A stretch of 6,859 nucleotides of DNA from Thermoplasmata archaeon. GTDB lineage: Archaea > Thermoplasmatota > Thermoplasmata > UBA184. The notes under the pieces are model-generated. The model did not search any database. It worked only from the letters and a program-made list of their open reading frames with translations, and had not been told where the DNA came from. Positions 1 through 6,346 of the stretch are shown here, one piece after another. The stretch lies in NCBI GenBank assembly GCA_030039915.1, contig JASHUP010000179.1, forward strand, positions 1 through 6,859. Reading direction: 5' to 3'. Each line of letters begins with the position of its first letter. The stretch's first letter is position 1. Made by a program: the position numbers and the translations under genes.

Positions 1-39
1 GGTGTCGAGGACAAGTACCGCCTCTTCGTCGCGCCGTAG
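1..39 (+). CDS. 3' end of an upstream gene (partial; possibly DUF655 family)
   Basis: Frame 1 reads GVEDKYRLFVAP and then TAG at 37-39. The codons are mostly G/C-ending and the peptide has an ordinary composition, whereas the overlapping frame used by the long form of ksgA gives a Ser/Arg/Thr-rich string here. I infer that this is the C-terminus of a gene beginning outside the window. In many archaea the gene just before ksgA encodes a small DUF655 nucleic-acid-binding-like protein, and a KY-x-LFV ending fits my memory of that family. Twelve residues cannot prove it. Confidence 0.45.
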   Translation, partial: GVEDKYRLFVAP

Positions 40-88
40 CGCGACGGACGATGGGACCGTCCCCCCGGTTCCCGAACGCCCGGACGAC

Positions 89-889
89 GTGCGGGCGGCC
101 CTCTCGGCCCTCGGGGTCCGGCCTTCCAAGGAATGGGGGCAGTCATTCCTCACCGATCCGTTCGTCGCGGACGCGGAGGCGGCGCTCGTCGAGCTTCCCC
201 ACGGCCACGCGGTCACGGAGATCGGCGGTGGTCTCGGGGTCCTCACCGCGGCGCTCCTCCGTCGGGGGATCGGGCCGCTCACCGTGGTGGAACGCGACCG
301 ACGCCTCTCGCGGTTCCTCTCGACGACGTTCGGTGGCCGCGTGCGGGTCCTTACCGGGGACGCGCTCACCGTGCCCCTCCCCCCGGCGGAGGTCGTGGTC
401 GGAAATCTTCCCTATTCCGTCGCGACCCCCCTCCTCCTGAGAATGTTCGAGTCCCGCGTTCCGCGAGTCGTCTTCCTCGTCCAGCGGGAGGTGGCCGAGC
501 GCCTGGCGGCGGGTCCGGGGTCGAAGCAGTACGGTCGTCTCTCGATCATCGCTCGACTCTACGGTTCTCTCGAACTGTACCGGACGGTCGGTCCGCAGGC
601 GTTCACGCCCCGGCCCGAAGTCGAGAGTCGGATCGCTGTCCACGAGACGCGGCCGGGTCCGCTGCCGGTGCCGTCGGTCCCCGCCTTCGAGCAGATGCTG
701 CGGCAGCTGTTCTCCTCACGCCGAAAGCAATTGTCGAACCTGCTCCCGCGCGTCGCTCCGGCCGCAACGAGCTCACGGGATCTGGCCCGGGAAGCGGGTT
801 GGCCGGTCGATTGGGAACGGCGCCGGCCCGAGGAGCTCTCGCCCGAGGCGTACTTCGCGCTCGCGAACGTGCTCTCGGCGAGGCGGTAG
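89..889 (+). CDS. ksgA: 16S rRNA dimethyladenosine transferase KsgA/RsmA (Dim1 family)
   Basis: SAM-dependent enzyme that dimethylates two adjacent adenines in the 3' terminal helix of small-subunit rRNA during ribosome assembly in the cytoplasm. In the 266-residue form, GQSFL is at about 17-21, the SAM-binding loop EIGGGLGVLT at 44-53, the acidic ribose-binding Glu at about 68, GDAL at 90-93, and the N6-adenine methylase motif NLPY at 106-109. These are followed by YGRLS (148-152), FTPRPEVES (172-180) and a basic C-terminal helical domain with SSRRKQLSNLL (209-219). All catalytic motifs are intact and the length is normal. The only in-frame starts are GTG at 2 and GTG at 89. I prefer 89 because it gives the usual short leader before GVRPSKEWGQ and avoids overlapping the upstream gene's coding end; starting at 2 would add 29 low-complexity residues. 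No clear ribosome binding site precedes 89. Function is sure; the start is not. Confidence 0.95.
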   Translation: MRAALSALGVRPSKEWGQSFLTDPFVADAEAALVELPHGHAVTEIGGGLGVLTAALLRRGIGPLTVVERDRRLSRFLSTTFGGRVRVLTGDALTVPLPPAEVVVGNLPYSVATPLLLRMFESRVPRVVFLVQREVAERLAAGPGSKQYGRLSIIARLYGSLELYRTVGPQAFTPRPEVESRIAVHETRPGPLPVPSVPAFEQMLRQLFSSRRKQLSNLLPRVAPAATSSRDLAREAGWPVDWERRRPEELSPEAYFALANVLSARR

Positions 890-952
890 ACGGAGTGGGG
901 GCTCCCACGACGTCTCCGCCGAGGCGCGGGTGTTTCGAGATCCCCCTCGGGG

Positions 953-960
953 CTCTTTTG
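953..960 (+). promoter_or_regulatory. possible TATA-like element for a leaderless toroid-protein transcript
   Basis: CTCTTTTG is the most T-rich stretch between ksgA and the next gene, and it is centred about 28 bases before the ATG at 985. That is where an archaeal TATA box would sit if transcription began at the start codon. No Shine-Dalgarno sequence lies at a normal distance; the GAGGAG at 960-965 is 19 bases away. The T run also lies in the loop of a small GGCTC/GAGCC dyad (951-955 and 963-967), so it could instead be part of a ksgA transcript end. This is position-based inference only. Confidence 0.25.
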
Positions 961-984
961 AGGAGCCGCTCGCTCGGCCGGTCG

Positions 985-2031
985 ATGGCGGCACGAGCGA
1001 AGAGGCGGACAGCGAAGACGCGCGCACGGGCCGGTCGCGGGACCGTGGTCCCGTGGCTGCTCGAGAACGACCAGCCGTCGATGAGGTATCTCGCGCTGAC
1101 CCAGCTCCTCGGGCGGAAGGAGAGCGACCGCGACGTCCGAGCATCGAAGGCTCGGATACCGACCAGCGGGTGGGTGGCCGACCTGCTTGCCCGCCGTGAC
1201 CCGGCGGGCTGGTGGATTCACGAACGGAGTCACTACACTCCGAAGTACCTCTCGACCAACTGGAATCTGCTCGTCCTCTCGGACCTCGGCGCGACCACGG
1301 CGATCCCGGAGGTTCGCGCGTCGTGCGAGCTCTGGATGGAGCGGGCGCCCTTACGGGGAGGGGGTGTGGGTGGTTTCTCGAACGGCGGCGGCCATCTCTG
1401 CTTCACCGGCAACATGACGCGCGCGCTGATCCGATTCGGCTACGAGGACGACCGGCGGGTCCGCAAGGCGCTCGACTGGCTGGTCGGCACCGCGCACCCG
1501 AAGGGTGGCTGGACCTGCTGGAATTTCGGTGACGGGCCCGCCCCCGGGCGGAACCTCGACTCATGGGAGGCGCTGAGCGCGTTCGCGGCCTTCCCGCGGT
1601 CGAAGTGGACCTCGGAGATGGAGTCGGTCGTGGCGAAGGGCGCGGAGTTCTTCCTCGAGCGGGAGCTGCACCGACAGGGCGGACGCTATGCCCCGTGGTA
1701 CCGGTTCCATTATCCGGTCCACTACTATTACGACCTCCTGGTCGGTCTCGATTTCATGACGGCGCTCGGCTACGGCGGCGACCCGAGGATGCGCTACGCG
1801 ATCGATCTCCTCCTCTCCCGGCGCCGTCGTGATGGACGATGGAACCTGGACGCGGTCCACCCGGATACCGCGGGAGGAATCGCGAAGTGGTTCGCCGCGC
1901 ATCCGACGCGACGACCGACCCCGCTCGCGCTGGAAGCGGTCGGTCGACCGAGCAAGATGATCACGCTCACGGCCCTGCGGGTACTCGACCGGGTCGACCG
2001 CGCGGCGACCGCCCCGGAGGCTCGACCGTGA
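985..2031 (+). CDS. terpenoid-cyclase/prenyltransferase-like alpha-alpha toroid protein, function unknown
   Basis: A 348-residue protein with the look of the squalene-cyclase/protein-prenyltransferase fold. It has repeated helix pairs punctuated by Gly-Trp turns: DPAGWW (72-77), PKGGWTCW (172-179), QGGRYAPWY (231-239) and RDGRWNLD (282-289). Other marked segments are WLLENDQPSMRYLAL (24-38), GGGHLCFTGNMTRAL (134-148) and the aromatic stretch RFHYPVHYYYDLL (240-252). Homologues of this type are usually annotated only as 'prenyltransferase' or 'squalene cyclase-like', and sometimes wrongly as nitrogen fixation protein. I see no DxDD acid motif of class II terpene cyclases, and it is far shorter than squalene-hopene cyclase (over 600 residues), so cyclase activity should not be assumed. 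Residues 1-20 are a Lys/Arg/Ala-rich tail with no membrane segment. ATG 985 is the first start after ksgA in this frame. Its stop overlaps the start of the O-methyltransferase (GTGA), which implies a shared transcript. Confidence 0.8.
   Translation: MAARAKRRTAKTRARAGRGTVVPWLLENDQPSMRYLALTQLLGRKESDRDVRASKARIPTSGWVADLLARRDPAGWWIHERSHYTPKYLSTNWNLLVLSDLGATTAIPEVRASCELWMERAPLRGGGVGGFSNGGGHLCFTGNMTRALIRFGYEDDRRVRKALDWLVGTAHPKGGWTCWNFGDGPAPGRNLDSWEALSAFAAFPRSKWTSEMESVVAKGAEFFLERELHRQGGRYAPWYRFHYPVHYYYDLLVGLDFMTALGYGGDPRMRYAIDLLLSRRRRDGRWNLDAVHPDTAGGIAKWFAAHPTRRPTPLALEAVGRPSKMITLTALRVLDRVDRAATAPEARP
2016..2020 (+). promoter_or_regulatory. Shine-Dalgarno sequence of the O-methyltransferase
   Basis: GGAGG lies inside the end of the toroid gene, seven bases before the GTG at 2028. 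It is the strongest ribosome binding site in the window and decides the start of the O-methyltransferase. It supports reinitiation or coupled translation at the GTGA overlap. Confidence 0.8.
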
Positions 2032-2699
2032 CCGAAGAGCCGTGGACCGCGGTCGACGTGTTCTTCGAAGACCGACTGCTCTCGACCGATCCGGTGCTCG
2101 AGGAAACGCTCCGGTCGAGCGCGGCCGCCGGGCTGCCGAGCATCCAGGTCTCGCCGATGCAGGGCAAGTTCCTCCACCTCCTCGCGCAGGGGATCGGAGC
2201 GCGCCGAATCCTCGAGATCGGCACCCTCGGGGGCTACAGCACTACGTGGCTCGGCCGGGCGCTTCCACCGGACGGGCGACTCGTCTCGCTCGAGCTCAAC
2301 CCTCGGCATGCCGAGGTCGCCCGCGCGAACCTCTCCCGCGCGGGCCTCTCGGGGAAGGTCGAGGTCCGGGTCGGCCCGGCGATCGAGAGCCTTCCGAACC
2401 TCGTCGCGGAGCACGGCGCGCCGTTCGACTTCGTGTTCATCGATGCCGACAAACCGAACACCCGGACGTACTTCGACTGGTCGCTGCGATTGACCCGATC
2501 GGGGGCGCTCGTCGTGATCGACAACGTCGTTCGCAAGGGAGAGCTTGCAAACGCATCCAGCGCCGACCCGAACGTGCGCGGAATGCGCGAGTTCGTGACG
2601 TCGCTCCGGACGGACCCGCGCGTGAGCGCCACCGGGATCCAGACGGTCGGGCGAAAAGGATACGACGGGTTCGTGATCGCGCGAGTCGTCCCGTCGTGA
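2028..2699 (+). CDS. cation-dependent SAM O-methyltransferase (COMT/CCoAOMT family)
   Basis: A 223-residue class I methyltransferase of the Methyltransf_3 family, which transfers a methyl group from SAM to a hydroxyl of a catechol-like or other small molecule, normally with a divalent metal ion. Motif I is LEIGTLGGYST (62-72), with the acidic ribose ligand at Glu89 in SLEL. The metal site is FIDADK (137-142) together with IDN (164-166): Asp139, Asp165 and Asn166 match the usual metal ligands and Lys142 the usual active-site lysine. The C-terminal GRKGYDGFVIARV strand (208-220) is typical. Length is normal and all key residues are present. The GTG start is fixed by GGAGG seven bases upstream and overlaps the toroid gene's TGA by four bases, so its substrate may be related to that protein. 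The actual substrate cannot be read from sequence. It converges on the acetyltransferase with a 20-base gap. Confidence 0.93.
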   Translation: MTEEPWTAVDVFFEDRLLSTDPVLEETLRSSAAAGLPSIQVSPMQGKFLHLLAQGIGARRILEIGTLGGYSTTWLGRALPPDGRLVSLELNPRHAEVARANLSRAGLSGKVEVRVGPAIESLPNLVAEHGAPFDFVFIDADKPNTRTYFDWSLRLTRSGALVVIDNVVRKGELANASSADPNVRGMREFVTSLRTDPRVSATGIQTVGRKGYDGFVIARVVPS

Positions 2700-2719
2700 C
2701 GAGCGCTCCCCGGCCCGGG

Positions 2720-3670
2720 TTAGGGTCTCACCCGACCGACCATCGTGGTCGACTCGACCACCGCCGCGAAACCTAGACGGCCGAGCGCGCCGGCGAGCGG
2801 CTCGTCGCCGGCCGGAGCGACGGCGAGGGAGCTCACGGGTCGCTTCGGCCGAAGCCACTCCGTGCCTCGGTCCAGGAGCGTCGAGAGAACCTCCGTCTCG
2901 GCGCCGGTGGTCAACGGAAACAGTACGCCCATCTGCGTGGCCGGGGCAAAGTACGCGCGAACCGCCACGGGGGCCCCGCCTGCCTCGCGGTCGATCCACG
3001 TGCATCGCTCGAGTCGCCCGCCCGCGATGATCACCTCGTTGTGCGTGAGCAGCCGTACGGTCGCCGGGAGGGCCGATCGGTACTCCGGGGCGTGGCGGGC
3101 GTCGAGGCGGGGCAGGAATTCTTCCAGCTCGTGCTTCGACGCCGGAGGTTTCGGCGACACCGTTCGAGACGCCGTAGTGGGAAGCCCCGGTCGGCGGAAC
3201 CAGGTGAATCGAGCGACGTCTCGGTATCCGGCGCGGCGGTAGACCCGCCGGGCGGTCTCGTTCTCGCTCTCGACGTCGAGCGCGACCCAGTCGCGGTTCC
3301 CACGCCGGGTCGCCCGAGCGAGGAGCTCGAGATGGCGGGACGCGATCCCCCGGCGCCGGTAGTCGGGCTCCGTCGCCACCCCGACCACGTAGCCGCACCG
3401 AGGGAGCAGGAGGATCGCCCCGGTCCCCACGAGCCGCGAACCGTCCGCCGCCACGTAGACCTCAAGGAACGACCGCCCGAGGAGGCGGAGGAACTGCACC
3501 GCAATCCAGACCGGCCACCGGGCGAGCGCCACCGCGAGGGAGTCGCCCCCCTGGTCGAGACCGGTCGCTCGCTCGAGCTGACCGACCGCGATGAGCAGGA
3601 GCTTACCATACGCCGGGAGGTCCGCATGTCGGACGGGTCGGAACCGGATACTTCCGAGAGCGTCGGCCAC
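2720..3670 (-). CDS. GNAT-family N-acetyltransferase with an extra C-terminal, GNAT-like half
   Basis: Acetyl-CoA-dependent N-acyltransferase, substrate unknown. From the GTG at 3670 it is 316 residues, about twice a single GNAT domain. The N-terminal domain (about 8-158) begins IRFRPVRHADLPAY and has strand VGTGAILL (81-88). Motif A is VGVATEPDYRRRGIA (96-110), with the pyrophosphate-binding RRRGIA loop, and motif B is ENETARRVYRRAGY (136-149). Between strands 1 and 2 is an unusual insert with a hydrophobic helix, WPVWIAVQFLRLLG (52-65). A Ser/Thr/Pro linker (about 163-178) leads to a second half (about 180-312). Its end, LGRLGFAAVVESTTMVGRV, looks like the last helix and strands of a GNAT fold, but it has no RxxGxG/A loop, so it is probably non-catalytic. 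The start is supported by GGAGAG six bases upstream. Longer reading to a GTG at 3808 adds 46 Arg/Gly/Pro-rich residues unlike the family. The gene is divergent from the MFS gene and convergent with the O-methyltransferase. Confidence 0.87.
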   Translation of the reverse strand: MADALGSIRFRPVRHADLPAYGKLLLIAVGQLERATGLDQGGDSLAVALARWPVWIAVQFLRLLGRSFLEVYVAADGSRLVGTGAILLLPRCGYVVGVATEPDYRRRGIASRHLELLARATRRGNRDWVALDVESENETARRVYRRAGYRDVARFTWFRRPGLPTTASRTVSPKPPASKHELEEFLPRLDARHAPEYRSALPATVRLLTHNEVIIAGGRLERCTWIDREAGGAPVAVRAYFAPATQMGVLFPLTTGAETEVLSTLLDRGTEWLRPKRPVSSLAVAPAGDEPLAGALGRLGFAAVVESTTMVGRVRP

Positions 3671-3845
3671 CGAGTTCTCTCCGCGACCCCCGGGGGGACG
3701 AAGACCTCCGTACCGCTGCTCGAATGTAAGCGCGGCGATTCGCTCGCGATCCTCCCTCGGACGGCACCCGCCGGGAATCGAGTCCTCCGACCGGGTCCCT
3801 CCTCGCACTCAAGAGGAGCCTGCCTTACGCAGGGAACGAGTCAAC
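3671..3845. promoter_or_regulatory. divergent spacer between the GNAT and MFS genes, probable promoters
   Basis: These 175 bases separate the two divergent starts, so both promoters should lie here. For the GNAT gene, the - strand reads CTTACATTCG at 3730-3721. This is the most AT-rich patch and a passable TATA-like box; with the usual 25-28 base spacing it would place transcription near 3700 and leave a leader of about 30 bases containing the GGAGAG. For the MFS gene, a perfect 5-bp dyad CCTGC-CTTAC-GCAGG spans 3819-3833, ending 12 bases before the GTG at 3846, and could be an operator or a leader hairpin. Both readings are weak on sequence alone. An open frame through part of the spacer has compositions unlike its neighbours, and I read it as noncoding. 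Confidence 0.45.
3677..3682 (-). promoter_or_regulatory. Shine-Dalgarno sequence of the GNAT gene
   Basis: On the - strand GGAGAG precedes the GTG at 3670 by six bases. It favours that start over the far upstream GTG at 3808. Confidence 0.6.
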
Positions 3846-5087
3846 GTGACGGAGGAGAGTTCGGTTTCGCAAGCGCTCCGCTCGCCGGGGTTCCGGCCCC
3901 TTCTTGGCTCCTCCGTGTCGTCTGCGGTCGGTGGCTCGATCTCGGGGGTCGCGGTCAACTGGCTGGTCTACCACTACACGGGAAGCGCGCTGGACGTCGC
4001 CTACGTCGGTCTCACCGGGATTCTCCCGGGGATTGCTCTGGGGCTCTTTGCCGGGGTCCTCGCCGACCGGTACAACCGTCGTCGATTGATGGTCACGGCC
4101 GACCTCGTCCGCATGACCGTGATGGCGATCCTGGCCGCGACGCTCTACTTCGTCGGGTTTTCGCTACTCCTCGTCCTCGGCGTGATGACCCTGGTCTACA
4201 GCTTCTCGGCGTTGTTCACCCCGGCAAGCCAGGCGATCCTGCCGCGCCTCGTCTCGGTCGAGAGGCTCGAGAGTGCGAACGGTCTGCTGTCGGCGCTGAG
4301 CCAGACCGGTTCCACCATCGGCGCCGGAGTCGGTGGGGTCGCGGTGGTGTTTCTCGGGGCAGTGGCCGGGATCAGCCTGAACGCCGCGACGTTCGCGCTC
4401 TCGGCCACGTTCCTCTTCCAGATCGCGGTCGATGCGGGACGACCGCGCGAGCGGGCGGAGGGCACGAAGCGATCGTTTGGCCGGGACCTGCGCGAGGGGC
4501 TCTCGTACATGCGGAACCACCCTGCGATTCTTGAGGTCACCTTCGGTTTCCTTCCGGGCAACTTTCTCTTCACGATGGTCCTCGCATTCACGGTCGTTTA
4601 CGCCGGGACCGTGTACGGGGGGAACGCGGCGGTCTTCGGCTACCTGTCGGCCACGTTTGCGGGGGGAGCGGCGGTCGGAGCGCTCGCGGTCCCGCGGTTA
4701 CGGGCTCGGCGCTTCGCGGGCCTGCTGATCGGGGTGAGCGTTGCGGCGCAGGGAGGGTTCATCGGGGTCCTGGTCGTCGCTCATGACCTCCCGCTCTCGC
4801 TCGTCGGCTTCCTCGCGCTCGGGGTGACGCTCGGGCTGATCAACACGGTGTTCTTCTCGACGATGCAGGCGATCGTGCCGAACGAAGTGCTGGCACGCGT
4901 CCTGAGCATCGACATGGTGGGGTCGTTCGTCGCGATCCCGGCCGGCTTGGTGATCGGAGGCCTCCTCATCGCGAATCACGGCATCCTCTTCGTCTACGCG
5001 ATCTCGGCGTTCGGGCTCATCCTCAACGGATTCGTCCTCCTCGCGTTACCGGGAGTCCGCTCTCTACGATACGGGGCCGCAGGATGA
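3846..5087 (+). CDS. major facilitator superfamily transporter, probable exporter (MFS_3/EntS-like)
   Basis: A 413-residue integral membrane protein with about 12 hydrophobic segments in two six-helix halves joined by a charged loop (about 198-218, AGRPRERAEGTKRSFGRDLR). The MFS signature between helices 2 and 3 is clear: GVLADRYNRRRL at 70-81. The F-T-P-A-S-Q-A-ILPRLV stretch (124-135) and the late IVPNEVLARVLSI (343-355) match the subgroup that includes the enterobactin exporter EntS and macrolide/drug efflux proteins, so proton-driven export of a small molecule is likely. The substrate is not predictable. GTG 3846 gives a short cytoplasmic N-terminus before helix 1, normal for the family; the in-frame upstream sequence is Arg/Pro-rich and implausible. 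No strong ribosome binding site is seen. It is divergent from the GNAT gene, and the two may share control, because acetylation and efflux are both detoxification strategies; that link is speculation. Confidence 0.93.
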   Translation: MTEESSVSQALRSPGFRPLLGSSVSSAVGGSISGVAVNWLVYHYTGSALDVAYVGLTGILPGIALGLFAGVLADRYNRRRLMVTADLVRMTVMAILAATLYFVGFSLLLVLGVMTLVYSFSALFTPASQAILPRLVSVERLESANGLLSALSQTGSTIGAGVGGVAVVFLGAVAGISLNAATFALSATFLFQIAVDAGRPRERAEGTKRSFGRDLREGLSYMRNHPAILEVTFGFLPGNFLFTMVLAFTVVYAGTVYGGNAAVFGYLSATFAGGAAVGALAVPRLRARRFAGLLIGVSVAAQGGFIGVLVVAHDLPLSLVGFLALGVTLGLINTVFFSTMQAIVPNEVLARVLSIDMVGSFVAIPAGLVIGGLLIANHGILFVYAISAFGLILNGFVLLALPGVRSLRYGAAG

Positions 5088-5328
5088 GACCGCGTGCACA
5101 ATCTCACCTCGCTGAAACAATTGACCGACCCGTGAAATCACTCCGCGGCGGGGCCCTTTCCCGGAGAGGTGGCCCGCACCCGGACAGGCATCGCCGGGTT
5201 CGGGGTCGACACCCGACCGGAATGGGCGGAATGACCCGAGGGCGTCCCGGCCCACTCGTCCTCGGAACGTTGTCCCCGGGTGTGGGACCGGCGACCCAGG
5301 GCCTTCCTTCCCAGCGATTCGAGTGAGG
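5088..5328. other. spacer between the convergent MFS and DMT genes, no convincing gene
   Basis: These 241 bases hold no RNA gene I can recognise. An 80-codon + strand frame starts at an ATG overlapping the MFS stop (ATGA, 5084-5087) and ends at 5326. However, only about 60 percent of its codons end in G or C, clearly below the flanking genes. Its product is Arg/Gly/Pro-rich with no recognisable fold, so I do not call it. The first 50 bases are relatively AT-rich (AACAATTGACC and GTGAAATCAC). A short dyad GTCCC/GGGAC lies at 5272-5276 and 5284-5288. The region probably contains the two transcript ends, but I see no strong T-run terminator. Confidence 0.5.
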
Positions 5329-6240
5329 TCACCGTGAATCCCGCTGGAGCAAGAACAGGCCGAGCGCGATCAGCCCCATACCTCCAATCTCGAGTCCGGT
5401 GACGGTCTCGCCGAAGACGAGCAGACCGACGACGACGCCCGTGACCGGGTTGATGTATCCCACGAGGTTCGCGCGAGTCGGACCGGACCGGTGGTGGATC
5501 CGGAAGTACAGCGTGTAGCCGAGCACTCCGGGGAAGATCACCAGGAACACGAGCGACGGAACCACCATCGAGGTTTGTCCCAGGGTGATCGGTTCCCCTA
5601 TCCCTGCCCCCACGACTCCCAGCAGCGCTCCGGCGACCGAGAATTGGAGCGCGAGACTCCATAGTGTGGGAGCGGCTCGGGCCGTCCGCCGCAACAAGAC
5701 CGACCCCGAGGCGAAGACCAGAACCGCGCCCACGACCAGGGCCGGCCCGGCGAACCCCGAAGCAAAGGGGTGGCCGAGCTGAGGGAGTACCAGCACCGCG
5801 ACCCCTCCGAAACCGACCAACAGACCCGCCAATCCCCAGCGACCGAGTCGCTCGGACGGCAGCAAACCCAATCCGAAGAGTGCGCTGGCCAGCGGCGCGG
5901 AGGCGGTCAAGATCGCCGCCAGACCGCCCGAGGTCGACTCCTCTCCCAGGTACAACAGGCCCCCGTATCCCCCGATCATGAGGATCCCTCCGAAGACTGC
6001 CGGGGACCACAACGACGCCATCGTGGGTCGCGGGCTCCGAGCCACGAGGGCAATAGGTACCAGTACCGCCGCCGTGAGGGCGTAGCGGACGGCGGCGAAC
6101 AACAGGGGAGGGGCACCGGCGAGGAGGCCGTACCGGATGACCGGGAAGGCGGAACCCCACAGCACTCCGAGCAGCACCACCAGCAGGAGGTCCGACTCGC
6201 CGATCCGTGAGCGTTTCATCGACTCCGGGGCATCGGACAT
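5329..6240 (-). CDS. EamA/DMT-family transporter (10-TM drug/metabolite transporter)
   Basis: A 303-residue membrane protein with about ten hydrophobic helices built from two EamA repeats, roughly 18-152 and 166-298. Typical marks are LGVLWGSAFPVIRYGL (24-39) in helix 1 and the ASAPLASALFGLGLLPSE segment (114-130) closing repeat 1. Repeat 2 has the matching INPVTGVVVGLLVFGE segment (263-278), with its conserved Pro and final Glu. The family moves metabolites such as amino acids, nucleotides or drugs, often outward; the substrate here is unknown. Length is normal. I start at ATG 6240, with GAGG seven bases upstream. GTG at 6246, preceded by GGGGAG, is nearly as good and adds only two residues. 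It lies downstream of ogt on the same strand after a 106-base spacer, so co-transcription is possible. Its 3' end faces the MFS gene. Confidence 0.93.
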   Translation of the reverse strand: MSDAPESMKRSRIGESDLLLVVLLGVLWGSAFPVIRYGLLAGAPPLLFAAVRYALTAAVLVPIALVARSPRPTMASLWSPAVFGGILMIGGYGGLLYLGEESTSGGLAAILTASAPLASALFGLGLLPSERLGRWGLAGLLVGFGGVAVLVLPQLGHPFASGFAGPALVVGAVLVFASGSVLLRRTARAAPTLWSLALQFSVAGALLGVVGAGIGEPITLGQTSMVVPSLVFLVIFPGVLGYTLYFRIHHRSGPTRANLVGYINPVTGVVVGLLVFGETVTGLEIGGMGLIALGLFLLQRDSR

Positions 6241-6267
6241 GTACACCCCTCACTCCCCGAGGCCCGA

Positions 6268-6292
6268 CCCGTCCCATCGACCGAAGGACGGG
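6268..6292. repeat. 7-bp perfect inverted repeat in the ogt-DMT spacer
   Basis: CCCGTCC at 6268-6274 is repeated inverted as GGACGGG at 6286-6292, with an 11-base loop. It lies 28 to 52 bases upstream of the DMT start and 55 bases or more past the ogt stop. It could be an operator, a leader hairpin for the transporter, or RNA structure at the end of ogt. There is no T-run after it on either strand. A 7-bp GC-rich repeat can also arise by chance in DNA of this composition. Confidence 0.4.
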
Positions 6293-6346
6293 GAAGCGGG
6301 GTGGGCAGCCGCCGTCGGTCCGGACCCCTGCCCGGATGGGTCGAAA

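Noticed and set aside
895..908. GTGGG/CCCAC hairpin just after the ksgA stop
   Set aside because: Only five pairs with no T-run after it. Archaeal transcript ends depend mainly on T tracts, so a terminator is not supported.
133..984. Open frame running through ksgA into the toroid gene, which would give a 632-residue fusion
   Set aside because: The part before 985 is the shifted frame of ksgA and is Arg/Pro/Gly-rich with no family features. The toroid fold starts just after ATG 985.
2716..2734. GGGTTAGGG-like string and a CGGGT/ACCCG dyad in the OMT-GNAT gap
   Set aside because: The telomere-like string is a single chance copy. The 5-bp dyad overlaps the GNAT stop and has no T-run, so I cannot call it a terminator.
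1794..3398. A 534-codon open frame on the - strand across the O-methyltransferase and GNAT genes
   Set aside because: It is the antisense or shifted frame of two well-supported genes. The product is very rich in Arg, and long shadow frames are expected at this GC content.
5170..5215. Possible tRNA T-arm around GGGTTCGGGGTCGACACCC
   Set aside because: The loop does not match TTCRANT with a paired 5-bp stem, and no acceptor, D or anticodon arm can be built around it on either strand.
5084..5326. Small + strand gene starting at ATGA over the MFS stop
   Set aside because: Only about 60 percent of its codons end in G or C, the peptide is low-complexity, and it has no clear ribosome binding site beyond a weak AGG. 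The overlap is probably chance.
5138..6277. A 379-codon - strand frame overlapping the DMT transporter
   Set aside because: It is a shifted frame of the transporter gene on the same strand. The product is Arg/Gly-rich, whereas the transporter frame gives a complete ten-helix EamA protein.
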